From IMG/VR virus record IMGVR_UViG_3300031552_000007, positions 1 to 48,281 of that record: a stretch of 48,281 nucleotides of DNA. The stretch is one strand, 5' to 3'. Below, piece after piece: positions 23,440-31,463 of this stretch. Source of the stretch: a virus. Positions within the stretch are counted from its first letter, which is position 1. Each line of letters begins with the position of its first letter. A program made the translations under genes and the position numbers. The notes beneath the pieces were generated by a model. The model had not been told where the DNA came from. It did not search any database and saw nothing but the letters and a program-made list of their open reading frames with translations.

Positions 23440-25885
23440 CGTATACATCCTCTTTTCTTTCTGCTGCCGTCTTTAGCCTGATCCCGATAAGACCTCTGCG
23501 CCTTTTCGTGACATACACTCCTTCCTCCGGGTCGCGGAACTCCAGATTTTTACTCCCTGAAATAATATGCCGGTTGAACTTTTTGACATTGCTGACAACC
23601 CACTTTGAAGAGGCTTTCCGGAATCCCATATAATCTTTGAATGCGTCCGTCAGTTCTTCAGAACTACAAAAAGAATCGTCATCAATGATACACATATCCT
23701 TTATGAACCTCCCGAAGTCGTCGTTCTCATGGATGTATGAAGACTTTTCCCTGAGTGCTTCGGCTGATTCTTTTATGTAACCGTCATTCTCGTTCTCGAC
23801 TTGCAGATAAACAGATATCATCTTTTTTATTATTGCCGGCTTCTCTGAGAAGATGGAAGAAAGGAGAGCATTCTTGTCTTTCCTTTCCCCGATATACTCT
23901 TCCGGAATTCCTTTTTCTAACAGTGCCGCCCTGTCATTCTTGCTCTTCGGAAAAGTCATTTTAAAAGGCAAGATATACAGCCGATCAATAAAAGCATTAT
24001 CCAGAGAGTTAAACCTCGGTAGATCATTCACCGCAAGGATCAACTGCCACGTGGGATAAAACTCAATCTGATCTTTGAACTTCGGGTTTGCCGTGATGGT
24101 ATCGCCTCCGGTAAGGTTTTTGATTATCCCTGTTGAAAATTCATTACCCTGATCAACCTCAGTCCCGACAGCTGCGTATGACCCCTGAAAACTGACAAGC
24201 TCCGGAGTCACCCCGAGCCCTGAATCTCGCCTGTCCGGCATCAGAAGTTTTGGGTTGTATGTATTTGTCTTCCCTTTCAGGATCTCTTTGATGATATCAA
24301 TGAGTGTTGATTTCCCGTTATAACCATCCCCTTCCCACAGCTGGAAGATCCTTTTGTTGCTGTTCCCTGAGATGCACAAAGAAATCAACTGCATTGCCAT
24401 TTCGTTCGTCTCTTCGTCCGGGAACAGTTCTTTCATAAACTGAAGAAAAGCTCTCGGCTCTCCTGCGTTCATGACATCGTCAACTGAATAATCTATATAC
24501 TTCAACCGGAACTCTGCCCGATATCCGTTTCTCTTTTCTATCTGTTTGTTCGAGAAGTCAATCACCCCGTCCCGGATGGTGACTGTCTCCCTGATGGCCT
24601 GGCTGTCCCAATCAACATAATCCTCTCTGATCATTGACTGGATCTCTGTAATGGTTTTCTTTTTCCAGGTTGTATCATTCAGATTTTTAATTACCCGGAT
24701 CAGGCACTCATTCATTTCCTTGCTGTTGTCCCTGGCATAATAATATTCTTTTGCAATCTTAAAAAGAATAGTATAGACAACCGAATACATATCACTCATG
24801 ATCTCCCATCTGGACCCGTTAAAAAAATATGTCTCTTTGTCGCCTTTGCAAAAAATCACATTCTCGTCAAAAGCTACATACAGCAATTTCTTTGCTGCTG
24901 TATTCCCGGATAGCGTGAAGAACTCCCTTGCCTCTACAAGCTCTGACAAATACAAATAATCCGGTTCCGGAAACGGGAGTGAACTCTCTTCGTCTTCTCC
25001 TATTAAAAGAGCGTTACTGATGGCGTCAACCTTCACAACCTGGTTCACCAGATACTGGCTGACACCCTCTTCCTGAAGGAACATTACAAACGTCCCTATT
25101 GTGATGCCGCCTTCCGGTTTAAAAGACTTTATTCTGTTGATGACTTGATGATGCTCATACTGCGGATCCCCACGGCTCCACTCTTCCAGGGCATCTATAA
25201 CCTCTGCACTGTTCCCTGCTGCCGCCACAGCTGATGTAATAAACTCCAACCATCTGTCATTACTGTTAAACCTCTGGACATCAACTTTTCTCAGTACGCT
25301 TTTCAACAGCTTCACAGGAATATGCTTTGATTCAGGAACCGTTTTCTTATCTGTATGTTTATCCGGCTTCTGTTTGACAGCCTGAAGCCATGAAAGAAGC
25401 TCTTCTGGAATCTCCATTGGGTCCGCGTCGCTAATATAGTTATACCCTGGAGACCCTGCAGCAATCACATACCCGGCTGACGTTTTTATATCAATGCCAA
25501 TCTCACAGTCCTCTATTTTGATGGATCCCTGTTTGAGGCCGTGATTCTTCCCGACATAGAAAAAGATATGCTGACCGCCTCCACCTGTTTTGACAACAGT
25601 TGTGTCGTAGAAATATCCGATGGTGATATTCAATTTCTTCATCAGTTCTTTGAAATAAATATTGCCATCAGGCTTCCCTTCGTGGCGATCAAGATCCAGG
25701 ATAATGACATCCTCTGGGATCCACGCCCCGATCATTGTCCCTATGGACTGCAATGTTTCCGCTTTCTCCCTATCAACATGATGTTTCTCATCCTTCCAAC
25801 TCTCACCTTTTGGGATGTCCGGCCCTTTGTTTGCTCTACATGGGAAAAATCTAAAACCGTTATCTTGATATACTTCTAGAGACAT
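23420..25885 (-). CDS. Bifunctional primase-polymerase / SF3 helicase
   Basis: An 821-residue replication protein. The N-terminal primase-polymerase domain has DLDRHEG (metal-binding Asp64/Asp66), GGGGQHIFF and DIKTSAGYVIAAGS. A middle region leads to an SF3-type helicase domain with Walker A GDGYNGKST (about residue 520), a Walker B-like VGTEVD and the sensor stretch LAVNDLPRF. The C-terminal part has KRRRGLIGIRL. Such proteins start replication by making a primer and unwinding DNA. With SSB and host polymerase they would suffice for phage replication. Confidence 0.9.
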   Translation of the reverse strand: MSLEVYQDNGFRFFPCRANKGPDIPKGESWKDEKHHVDREKAETLQSIGTMIGAWIPEDVIILDLDRHEGKPDGNIYFKELMKKLNITIGYFYDTTVVKTGGGGQHIFFYVGKNHGLKQGSIKIEDCEIGIDIKTSAGYVIAAGSPGYNYISDADPMEIPEELLSWLQAVKQKPDKHTDKKTVPESKHIPVKLLKSVLRKVDVQRFNSNDRWLEFITSAVAAAGNSAEVIDALEEWSRGDPQYEHHQVINRIKSFKPEGGITIGTFVMFLQEEGVSQYLVNQVVKVDAISNALLIGEDEESSLPFPEPDYLYLSELVEAREFFTLSGNTAAKKLLYVAFDENVIFCKGDKETYFFNGSRWEIMSDMYSVVYTILFKIAKEYYYARDNSKEMNECLIRVIKNLNDTTWKKKTITEIQSMIREDYVDWDSQAIRETVTIRDGVIDFSNKQIEKRNGYRAEFRLKYIDYSVDDVMNAGEPRAFLQFMKELFPDEETNEMAMQLISLCISGNSNKRIFQLWEGDGYNGKSTLIDIIKEILKGKTNTYNPKLLMPDRRDSGLGVTPELVSFQGSYAAVGTEVDQGNEFSTGIIKNLTGGDTITANPKFKDQIEFYPTWQLILAVNDLPRFNSLDNAFIDRLYILPFKMTFPKSKNDRAALLEKGIPEEYIGERKDKNALLSSIFSEKPAIIKKMISVYLQVENENDGYIKESAEALREKSSYIHENDDFGRFIKDMCIIDDDSFCSSEELTDAFKDYMGFRKASSKWVVSNVKKFNRHIISGSKNLEFRDPEEGVYVTKRRRGLIGIRLKTAAERKEDVYDDEIPF

Positions 25886-26084
25886 ACGCTTCTCTTTCCT
25901 TTATTTTGTAACCTTCAATCTCAATCCTGTCCTCCAGTGAGGAAGGAAGCCACCCGATCATTCTCCCGCATTTATCACAGAGAACACCGTATCGTTTTAT
26001 CTTCTTATCAGAATAATAAAATGATACTTCCGCTCCCTGACAATAATGACATGGAAGGATTTTTTTAAGCCAGTCTTTTATCAT
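25860..26084 (-). CDS. Small zinc-ribbon protein
   Basis: A 74-residue protein with CHYC and CDKCG pairs separated by a Tyr-rich loop, a single zinc ribbon. The start overlaps the regulator gene's stop (ATGA). It may be Lar-like, since the Cys spacing is similar, but the WNxR end is missing. It overlaps the start of the primase gene by 26 bases. Confidence 0.5.
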   Translation of the reverse strand: MIKDWLKKILPCHYCQGAEVSFYYSDKKIKRYGVLCDKCGRMIGWLPSSLEDRIEIEGYKIKEREAYVSRSISR

Positions 26085-26458
26085 GTTTCTGAAAACCTCC
26101 CATATTTTTCTTCATTTTCTCTGTCTCTTTCATATTTTTCTTTAATTGCCTTAAAAATATATTCATCAGTTTTCATCTTTGCATTTAAAGCTGTATTATT
26201 TATCCACCTTTTTTGCTCTGCTGATACTGACAGAAAGAGAATATCTTCCTCAAATGTTTCGAGTGACATTATTATATTGAGTCCTATTTTTTCAGAAAGT
26301 TTATTCAACATTTTTTCAGAAATAAAAACAGTCTCATTGAGTATTCTGTATAATGATGTACGGCTTATTCCTACAGCTTCAGCAAATGATTTTTTATTTT
26401 TAAAAGACTTTTCGATCATTTTTTTTATCTGAAATATCATCGGGCGTTTGTCAATCAT
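26081..26458 (-). CDS. HTH transcription regulator
   Basis: A 125-residue protein; the ATG at 26458 has an AAGGAG site, and the longer frame from 26521 would start in the promoter. The helix-turn-helix is KSFAEAVGISRTSLYRILNE (residues about 22-41), of the Cro/CI type. A helical C-terminal tail may dimerise it. It is the first gene of the replication transcript and sits between its own promoter and two inverted ACACT-containing sites. I infer autoregulation. No integrase was found, so this need not be a lysogeny repressor. Confidence 0.7.
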   Translation of the reverse strand: MIDKRPMIFQIKKMIEKSFKNKKSFAEAVGISRTSLYRILNETVFISEKMLNKLSEKIGLNIIMSLETFEEDILFLSVSAEQKRWINNTALNAKMKTDEYIFKAIKEKYERDRENEEKYGRFSET

Positions 26459-26477
26459 AAAAAACTCCTTTTTTAAC

Positions 26478-26506
26478 AATCTATCACAGATAAAAAAAAG
26501 TGTCCA
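26478..26506 (-). promoter_or_regulatory. Promoter for the HTH regulator and replication genes (P26.5)
   Basis: On the minus strand: TGGACA, 17 bases ending CTGTGA, then TAGATT. The predicted start is about 12 bases before the regulator's ATG, leaving just room for the AAGGAG site. It belongs to the family through the GTGA end. Confidence 0.6.
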
Positions 26507-26550
26507 GACATAAAAGAACATTTTTTACATTTGGCACACTTCCGGTAGAC

Positions 26551-26561
26551 CTTGTACACTT
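26551..26561. promoter_or_regulatory. Possible operator, site 1 (CTTGTACACTT)
   Basis: An 11-bp sequence repeated in inverted form at 26647-26657. Related AGTGT/ACACT half-sites occur at about 26500 and 26537. They surround the regulator promoter and the space before it, as expected for a repressor that binds co-operatively or makes a loop. Confidence 0.5.
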
Positions 26562-26646
26562 AAAAGGCTGTTTTGAAAAAGTCTCCTATAGAGTTAAAAT
26601 TATCTCGTAATTTTCCCTATATACAACTTTTTGAAAATAGGGGTAA

Positions 26647-26657
26647 AAGTGTACAAG
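26647..26657. promoter_or_regulatory. Possible operator, site 2 (AAGTGTACAAG)
   Basis: Exact inverted copy of 26551-26561, 96 bp away. The AT-rich DNA between contains AAAATTA-N5-TAATTTT (about 26596-26614) and CCCTAT/ATAGGG inverted repeats. This gap (26459-26667) has no gene that I can support and might also include a replication origin. Confidence 0.45.
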
Positions 26658-26667
26658 CGCTCAAGCA

Positions 26668-26904
26668 CTACAATTCCACCTCTTCCAGCCGGATAATCCA
26701 CCCGTCTTTCTCCCCGGAATAGATCTCTTTTCGCTTCCAGCCTGTTTTCAGCATACACTGTCTGATTGATTTGTATTCCCGGACACGATTGTTTTTTTTA
26801 CATATAACTTTTTTGGGATTGCCCCCGCTGGAATCATCCCCCGCAGGAAGGATCCTGTGGTTTATCTGCCCTGTCCAGCAGGGCATCTCTCCGTAATCTT
26901 CCAT
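26668..26904 (-). CDS. Small protein with NUMOD-like C-terminus at the divergent switch
   Basis: A 78-residue basic protein. I start it at ATG 26904, because the longer frame begins inside the promoter at 26907-26941. This start lies about 8 bases after the -10, so the mRNA may be leaderless. The second half (KKVICKKNNRVREYKSIRQCMLK) resembles NUMOD-type DNA-binding modules often attached to homing endonucleases, here without a nuclease domain. As first product of the leftward promoter it may be a switch regulator. Function is inferred. Confidence 0.5.
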   Translation of the reverse strand: MEDYGEMPCWTGQINHRILPAGDDSSGGNPKKVICKKNNRVREYKSIRQCMLKTGWKRKEIYSGEKDGWIIRLEEVEL

Positions 26905-26906
26905 GG

Positions 26907-26941
26907 TTGACAAGAATAGCACGCGGACTTATACTTGTCAA
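26907..26941. promoter_or_regulatory. Interlocked bidirectional promoter (early/late divergence point)
   Basis: Plus strand: TTGACA (26907-26912), 17 bases, TATACT (26930-26935). Minus strand: TTGACA (26941 down to 26936), 17 bases ending GCGTGC, TATTCT (26918 down to 26913). Each -35 hexamer directly abuts the opposite -10. Two polymerases cannot occupy it together, so leftward and rightward starts exclude each other. It separates the presumed early and late blocks. Confidence 0.85.
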
Positions 26942-26985
26942 TGGAGGACGGTTTCGCAAAACGAAGCCGAAAACGGAATGGCTGA
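26941..26985 (+). CDS. 14-codon leader ORF before small terminase
   Basis: A tiny ORF that begins with ATG at the predicted +1 of the rightward promoter and reads MEDGFAKRSRKRNG. Its stop overlaps the terminase start by 8 bases. The small terminase has only a weak ribosome site, so translation of this leader could feed it by coupling. It is basic enough to be a simple leader peptide; real translation is unproved. Confidence 0.35.
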   Translation: MEDGFAKRSRKRNG

Positions 26986-27415
26986 AAAGAAGTTCTGGGA
27001 ATACAGCAAACAATTTTCTTCAACATACCAACCGAAGAAGAATGGCCGGAAACCTTCCCACCTGAGAAAATGGATCAAAGACAATAATATATCGACTGAT
27101 GATATCCGGAGAATGATCGGCAGCCTTGGCCCGATGATCAAAACCATCGATGACGCGAAGGAACTGCTGGAAAAGGACAGTACTCCTTTTATCGTCAAAC
27201 TTTTTTTAAAACCTATCATCCAGGACTTCGTCAAAGGACACACGAAAACAATTCAGTGGATGATAGAGTATGGATTCGGGATGCCGAAGCAGGAGATTGA
27301 AAGCACTGAGACGCAGATCACCGCGAAGGATATCCCGAAGGAAGATAGACAGAAGATGCTTAAAGAGTTGATGAGGAAGTACAATGAAGCAGAGCCTGAA
27401 ACAGAAGATAATTGA
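26978..27415 (+). CDS. Small terminase subunit (putative)
   Basis: A 145-residue basic protein, the first structural-block gene. I used ATG 26978 because the longer frame starts inside the promoter. The segment QPKKNGRKPSHLRKWIK resembles the N-terminal part of some phage small terminases. A helical core follows and an acidic Glu-rich end. It would recognise phage DNA for packaging and regulate the large subunit, encoded 1.3 kb downstream. The methyltransferase gene between them overlaps it by 32 bases. Confidence 0.65.
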   Translation: MAEKKFWEYSKQFSSTYQPKKNGRKPSHLRKWIKDNNISTDDIRRMIGSLGPMIKTIDDAKELLEKDSTPFIVKLFLKPIIQDFVKGHTKTIQWMIEYGFGMPKQEIESTETQITAKDIPKEDRQKMLKELMRKYNEAEPETEDN

Positions 27416-28712
27416 ACTCCACGAGAAACACGGCGATATCGAGATCCGTTGCGCTGGCCGTGATTCTCTCCCGTTGGATATTATCCTGGACTTCCAGGGC
27501 AAACTCAAAAAGAGATCAGAACAGAACCTGTTAAAGCTGATCGAGAGAATATTCAAACTCGGTTTCATCGCCCCGTTCTTCGTCTGGGAGCATGAGGGAT
27601 CGTATTATGACTTGGATGGTCACGGGAGGTCCGAGGCAATGAACGCTGTCAGGGAAGCCGGGGTGCCGATCCCTGGGATGTTCCCGGTTGACTATATCCA
27701 GGCAGACTCGAAAGAGGAAGCGAGGGAGATCCTCCTGTCAATCAGTAGTCAATATGGGGAGTTTGATACTGTGGAGCTTTCTGAATGGCTGAACGGTCTC
27801 GGGGAGAGTGTTGCGGAGTCCATCCGGCTTGTGGATACTGAAATCAAAGTTTCCTTCCCGGGAGAAGATACCGAATCAGACGACGAAGTTCCAGAAGAGG
27901 TGGAGCCTATTACAAAGCTCGGCGACCTGTGGGAGTTGGGTAACCATCGGTTGCTTTGTGGTAATAGTACGAAAGAGGAAGATGTTGAAAGGTTGATGAA
28001 TGGGAAGAAGGCTTGTATTTGTTTTACAGACCCGCCGTATGGTGTTGGAATAGGTGACAAGAACAAGTTTCTTAATTCCTTCCAGCCTTCTGGAAGGAAT
28101 TTAAAAGATATTGTATCAGATAATGAGAAGCCAGAAGACTTAAAAGAGATTCTTGTTAAAGCCTTCATTAATGCCAGAAAGATTGCAGCAGCAGAAGATT
28201 GTACTTTCTTTGTTACAGCACCGCAAGGTGGGGAGCTTGGAATGATGATGATGATGATGATGAAGGAGGCAGGGATGCCTGTTCGTCATGTTCTTATGTG
28301 GTATAAGAATGCCCCTACATTTAGTATGGGCCGCCTTGATTATGATTATCAGCATGAACCTATTCTTCTTACATGGGGGAAGAAACACAAGAGACCGATG
28401 GAAGGAGAACATCGTTCCTCTGTCTGGAAGATAGATAAGCCAAGGAAATCGGCAGAACATCCAACAATGAAACCAGTTGAATTATATGACAATGCGTATC
28501 TAAATAATTCAGATGATGGCGATATCAGTTATGAGCCCTTTGCTGGGTCGGGTACTGCCTTCATTTCTTCTGAAAAAACCGGGCGCACCTGCTATGGCAT
28601 GGAGCTGGACCCGCATTACTGCGATGTGACCGTCACCAGATACAAGGAATGGTGTGAAGCGAACGGGAAGAACCATGAAATAAAACTCAATGGCAAGCCT
28701 CACAGCTTCTGA
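27384..28712 (+). CDS. ParB-like domain fused to DNA methyltransferase
   Basis: A 442-residue protein. Residues 20-150 resemble a ParB/Srx-type nuclease-like domain (GRDSLPLDI, DLDGHGRSEA). The second half is a beta-class amino-methyltransferase: DPPY at 216-219, then the SAM-binding FAGSGT at 386-391, and CYGMELDPHYCD. It probably methylates adenine N6 or cytosine N4 in phage DNA. Position between the terminase subunits suggests a link to restriction avoidance or packaging. A run of seven ATG codons (287-293) and a 12-bp inverted repeat lie in the catalytic part, which is also more AT-rich than the ends. Confidence 0.85.
   Translation: MKQSLKQKIIELHEKHGDIEIRCAGRDSLPLDIILDFQGKLKKRSEQNLLKLIERIFKLGFIAPFFVWEHEGSYYDLDGHGRSEAMNAVREAGVPIPGMFPVDYIQADSKEEAREILLSISSQYGEFDTVELSEWLNGLGESVAESIRLVDTEIKVSFPGEDTESDDEVPEEVEPITKLGDLWELGNHRLLCGNSTKEEDVERLMNGKKACICFTDPPYGVGIGDKNKFLNSFQPSGRNLKDIVSDNEKPEDLKEILVKAFINARKIAAAEDCTFFVTAPQGGELGMMMMMMMKEAGMPVRHVLMWYKNAPTFSMGRLDYDYQHEPILLTWGKKHKRPMEGEHRSSVWKIDKPRKSAEHPTMKPVELYDNAYLNNSDDGDISYEPFAGSGTAFISSEKTGRTCYGMELDPHYCDVTVTRYKEWCEANGKNHEIKLNGKPHSF
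28074..28101. repeat. Perfect 12-bp inverted repeat in the methyltransferase gene
   Basis: AATTCCTTCCAG (28074-28085) and CTGGAAGGAATT (28090-28101) with a 4-base loop. It lies just after the DPPY codons. No T-run follows, so a terminator is unlikely. It would form a strong mRNA hairpin or DNA cruciform. Confidence 0.8.
28242..28262 (+). repeat. Seven tandem ATG triplets (poly-Met)
   Basis: A pure trinucleotide run encoding seven Met in a row within the methyltransferase domain. Changes in repeat number would alter length but not frame, so it is not an on/off phase switch. Confidence 0.9.
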
Positions 28713-30018
28713 GGAAGCCCTATTCATCGACATCCTGAACACAGAACTGAGGGAAAGAGTCGCCCCGAAGTTTGAAGCATGGCGAGAGCCGGCTGATTTC
28801 AAAGTCGCTCACGGTGGCCGCGGCGCCGGGGCAAAGTCATGGTCTGTTGCTTCACTGCTTGTACAGAAGCTCCAGGCGCAGCACCTGAAGTGTTTCTGTG
28901 GCCGTGAAATCCAGAAGACACTTGAAGAATCCTCGTACTCACTGATCTGGGATACTATCAGCAGGCTCGGTTATGAGGCCGACTGGGAGGCCATCCCGTC
29001 ACGGTCCAGGATAGTTAACAAGAAGAACGGATCTTATTTTTATTTTGCCGGACTGAAAGACCTGAAAACTGCGAAAGGGTTGAAGGGTCTCGAAGGGTAT
29101 GACCTCTGTTGGATTGATGAGGCTGAGTCTATCCCTGTTGAATCTTGGGACCTGATTTTCCCGACCTTCAGGAAAGCCGGTTCTGAAATATGGATCACGT
29201 TCAACCGGGATAAAGACATGGACCCGGTTTACAAACTGTTCTATATTAACCCACCACCGAACACGATTGCATTGGAACTGAAACCAGGGAAAGAAGACAA
29301 TCCGTGGTTCCCGGATAAGCTCCTCACTCAGATGAAACATGATTATGCTGTCCGGCCAGATATCGCGGAGCATAAGTGGGGAGGGAAGCCGAAGGCACAG
29401 GGCTTCAATGCCGTCATGTCTCGGGTCGCTGTCCGGGCTGCCATGAACCGCCGTCTTCCCGCAGAGGGACCGTTCTCATGTGGCGTGGACGTTGCCAGGT
29501 TCGGTGATGACAGGACAGTGATGTATCTCAGGCAGGGAATGAAAGTCATTGACAGCAAGATCCTCCACGGGGCCAACACTCAGAGGGTGGCAAAAGAGGT
29601 CTGGTCATTTGTGAAACACAAGAAGTCTACGACAATTAAGATTGATGACACCGGAGTCGGCGGTGGTGTGACTGACCGGCTCCGTGAGTTCGGGGCGAAA
29701 GTGGTCCCGATAAACTTTGGATCGTCAGCTGTCCAGAAGAAAAAATATAAAAATCTCGCCACTGAAATGTGGTTTGAGTTGCCTATAGATGAGATCGATA
29801 TCCCGGACGATGACGAACTTATGGACGAACTGTCTGAAAGATTATATGATTACGATAAAACGGAGGCGAAGATTATCGAGCCGAAGAAAGACTTCAAAGA
29901 ACGATATGGAAAAAGTCCTGATAAAGCGGACGCGCTTATCCTCTGTTTTTTTACAGGCAAGACAATCCAGTACACGCCAAAGGCCAAGAGAGCATTGGCC
30001 GCAAGGAGGGGGCGATAA
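28690..30018 (+). CDS. terL: Terminase large subunit
   Basis: A 442-residue packaging motor. Walker A-like GGRGAGAKS (about residues 42-50), Walker B CWIDEAE (Asp143, Glu144), coupling motif FNRD, then the RNase H-type nuclease: VDVARFGDD, DDTGVGGG and PDKADAL. The length and motif order match PBSX/T4-like terminases that package by headful, which agrees with the circular map. It overlaps the methyltransferase by 23 bases and the portal start by 1. Confidence 0.95.
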   Translation: MASLTASEEALFIDILNTELRERVAPKFEAWREPADFKVAHGGRGAGAKSWSVASLLVQKLQAQHLKCFCGREIQKTLEESSYSLIWDTISRLGYEADWEAIPSRSRIVNKKNGSYFYFAGLKDLKTAKGLKGLEGYDLCWIDEAESIPVESWDLIFPTFRKAGSEIWITFNRDKDMDPVYKLFYINPPPNTIALELKPGKEDNPWFPDKLLTQMKHDYAVRPDIAEHKWGGKPKAQGFNAVMSRVAVRAAMNRRLPAEGPFSCGVDVARFGDDRTVMYLRQGMKVIDSKILHGANTQRVAKEVWSFVKHKKSTTIKIDDTGVGGGVTDRLREFGAKVVPINFGSSAVQKKKYKNLATEMWFELPIDEIDIPDDDELMDELSERLYDYDKTEAKIIEPKKDFKERYGKSPDKADALILCFFTGKTIQYTPKAKRALAARRGR

Positions 30019-31463
30019 TGAGCATATTCAGCAGTACGTTCGACTGGTTCAAATCCAGAAGCGCGACAAATAATCCTGTCAAGACATCCAGAAAGACGCC
30101 GCAGACCAGGGATTTCACAGACGGGATGCAGGTCAACCAAGCTCTGACTCGCGGGCTTTACTTCGGAGATTATCCTGGGCTGAAGCTGGCGTCGGCCTTG
30201 GCAATGGCACCTGTTAAGATCCCTGTCTTTTTCCAGGGGTTCCCTATTCCGAAGACTATTGAGGATGATAAAGAAATTGACCAGATCCTCAAGGATCTAA
30301 TCAAACAGTTCAATATGCAGATCCAGCAGATCCATATTCAACGGAGGAGGGAGGGGACAATCTGGGTATGGCCGAAGTTTTCTCAGGGCAAACTCTATTG
30401 GGAGTTCATCCCGGATAATACAGTCTGTGATATTATCAGGAATATCGACACGAACGAAATCCAGGAGTTGATCGTCGAAGAGAATATCACCGTGACAACA
30501 GCTTACAGCCGGAACGTCACAGTGACCCGCCGGAGATCATTCACAGAGCAGAGAATCACTGTAGCATACACCGGTTCCGGGATGCCGTCAGACCTGAAGG
30601 AAGGGACGATGCGGAATCCGATCGGGATGATTCCGGTTCCTTTTTCCTGCGAGGCTGACGGTGATGATATCCGCGGTCATTCTATTTATGGCAGGATTAT
30701 TGCGGATCTGAAAGCATACCACGACATCGACCTTTCACTTTCAACTCTTCTGGCGAAGTTCAAAATCAAACTGCTTCTCGGGACAGAGGACCCGGACGCC
30801 TTTGCGCAGGCGAACGGGTATGATGATGCGGCTGATATGTTTGCGAATATAGATATCAGCGAGATTGATTTGATGATCCACAGACCAGAAGCAGGAGACA
30901 CAGCTCCGGAGCTGCTGTCGCCTCCCCTGCAGGCATACCAGGCTTATATGGATGCCCTTAAGCTGAAGTTCCGGAAGATCATTGAAGGCTCCGGTATCCC
31001 TGAGATAGCATGGGGGCTGAAGACAGAAGGAAACCTCGCATCTGTCCAGGAGAATATGAGTACGCTGCTGATGTATGTCCGGGGAGACCAGAGAGAATGC
31101 ACGAATCCCTGGATCAAAGTTTTTGAGGCATCACTCAAACTTCTGATGATAGCTAGAATGATCAACAGAGATGTCAGTCTCACAGTCGAGTGGAATGACC
31201 TGGATTCTATCAGTGATGAAACTAAGTCGATTATTTTCAAGAACTTCGCAGAGGGGATCAGCAAACTGATGAGCGTTGCAGGTATGACAAAACAGCAGCT
31301 TCATCGGTTGTGGGATATGAACTTTCCGAACGCGACGGAGGATGATTTTAAAGAGTTTGTTCGGGGCCTCGGAGACATGGCAGCTTTCAAAGCCCTGGCG
31401 AGTGCTGACCCAATGACGGCTCTTGATGCCGCCGGGATGCTTAACCGGGAGACCACTGTTTGA
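30018..31463 (+). CDS. Portal protein
   Basis: A 481-residue protein between large terminase and minor head protein, the usual portal position. Features agree with the family: N-terminal basic region, alternating beta/alpha middle, a segment with SGIPEIAWG and a helical C-terminus with Met/Ala-rich end. The portal forms the ring at the capsid vertex for DNA entry and exit. The stop overlaps the TTG start of the next gene. Confidence 0.85.
   Translation: MSIFSSTFDWFKSRSATNNPVKTSRKTPQTRDFTDGMQVNQALTRGLYFGDYPGLKLASALAMAPVKIPVFFQGFPIPKTIEDDKEIDQILKDLIKQFNMQIQQIHIQRRREGTIWVWPKFSQGKLYWEFIPDNTVCDIIRNIDTNEIQELIVEENITVTTAYSRNVTVTRRRSFTEQRITVAYTGSGMPSDLKEGTMRNPIGMIPVPFSCEADGDDIRGHSIYGRIIADLKAYHDIDLSLSTLLAKFKIKLLLGTEDPDAFAQANGYDDAADMFANIDISEIDLMIHRPEAGDTAPELLSPPLQAYQAYMDALKLKFRKIIEGSGIPEIAWGLKTEGNLASVQENMSTLLMYVRGDQRECTNPWIKVFEASLKLLMIARMINRDVSLTVEWNDLDSISDETKSIIFKNFAEGISKLMSVAGMTKQQLHRLWDMNFPNATEDDFKEFVRGLGDMAAFKALASADPMTALDAAGMLNRETTV

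Noticed and set aside
26081-26458. Lysogeny repressor of a temperate phage
   Set aside because: No integrase, excisionase or attachment site was found. An HTH regulator alone does not show lysogeny.
26668-26904. HNH homing endonuclease
   Set aside because: No HNH residues in the right spacing are present; only the NUMOD-like end is suggestive.
28242-28262. ATG repeat as an on/off phase-variation switch of the methyltransferase
   Set aside because: The unit is three bases, so changes in number keep the frame. Only length variation is possible.
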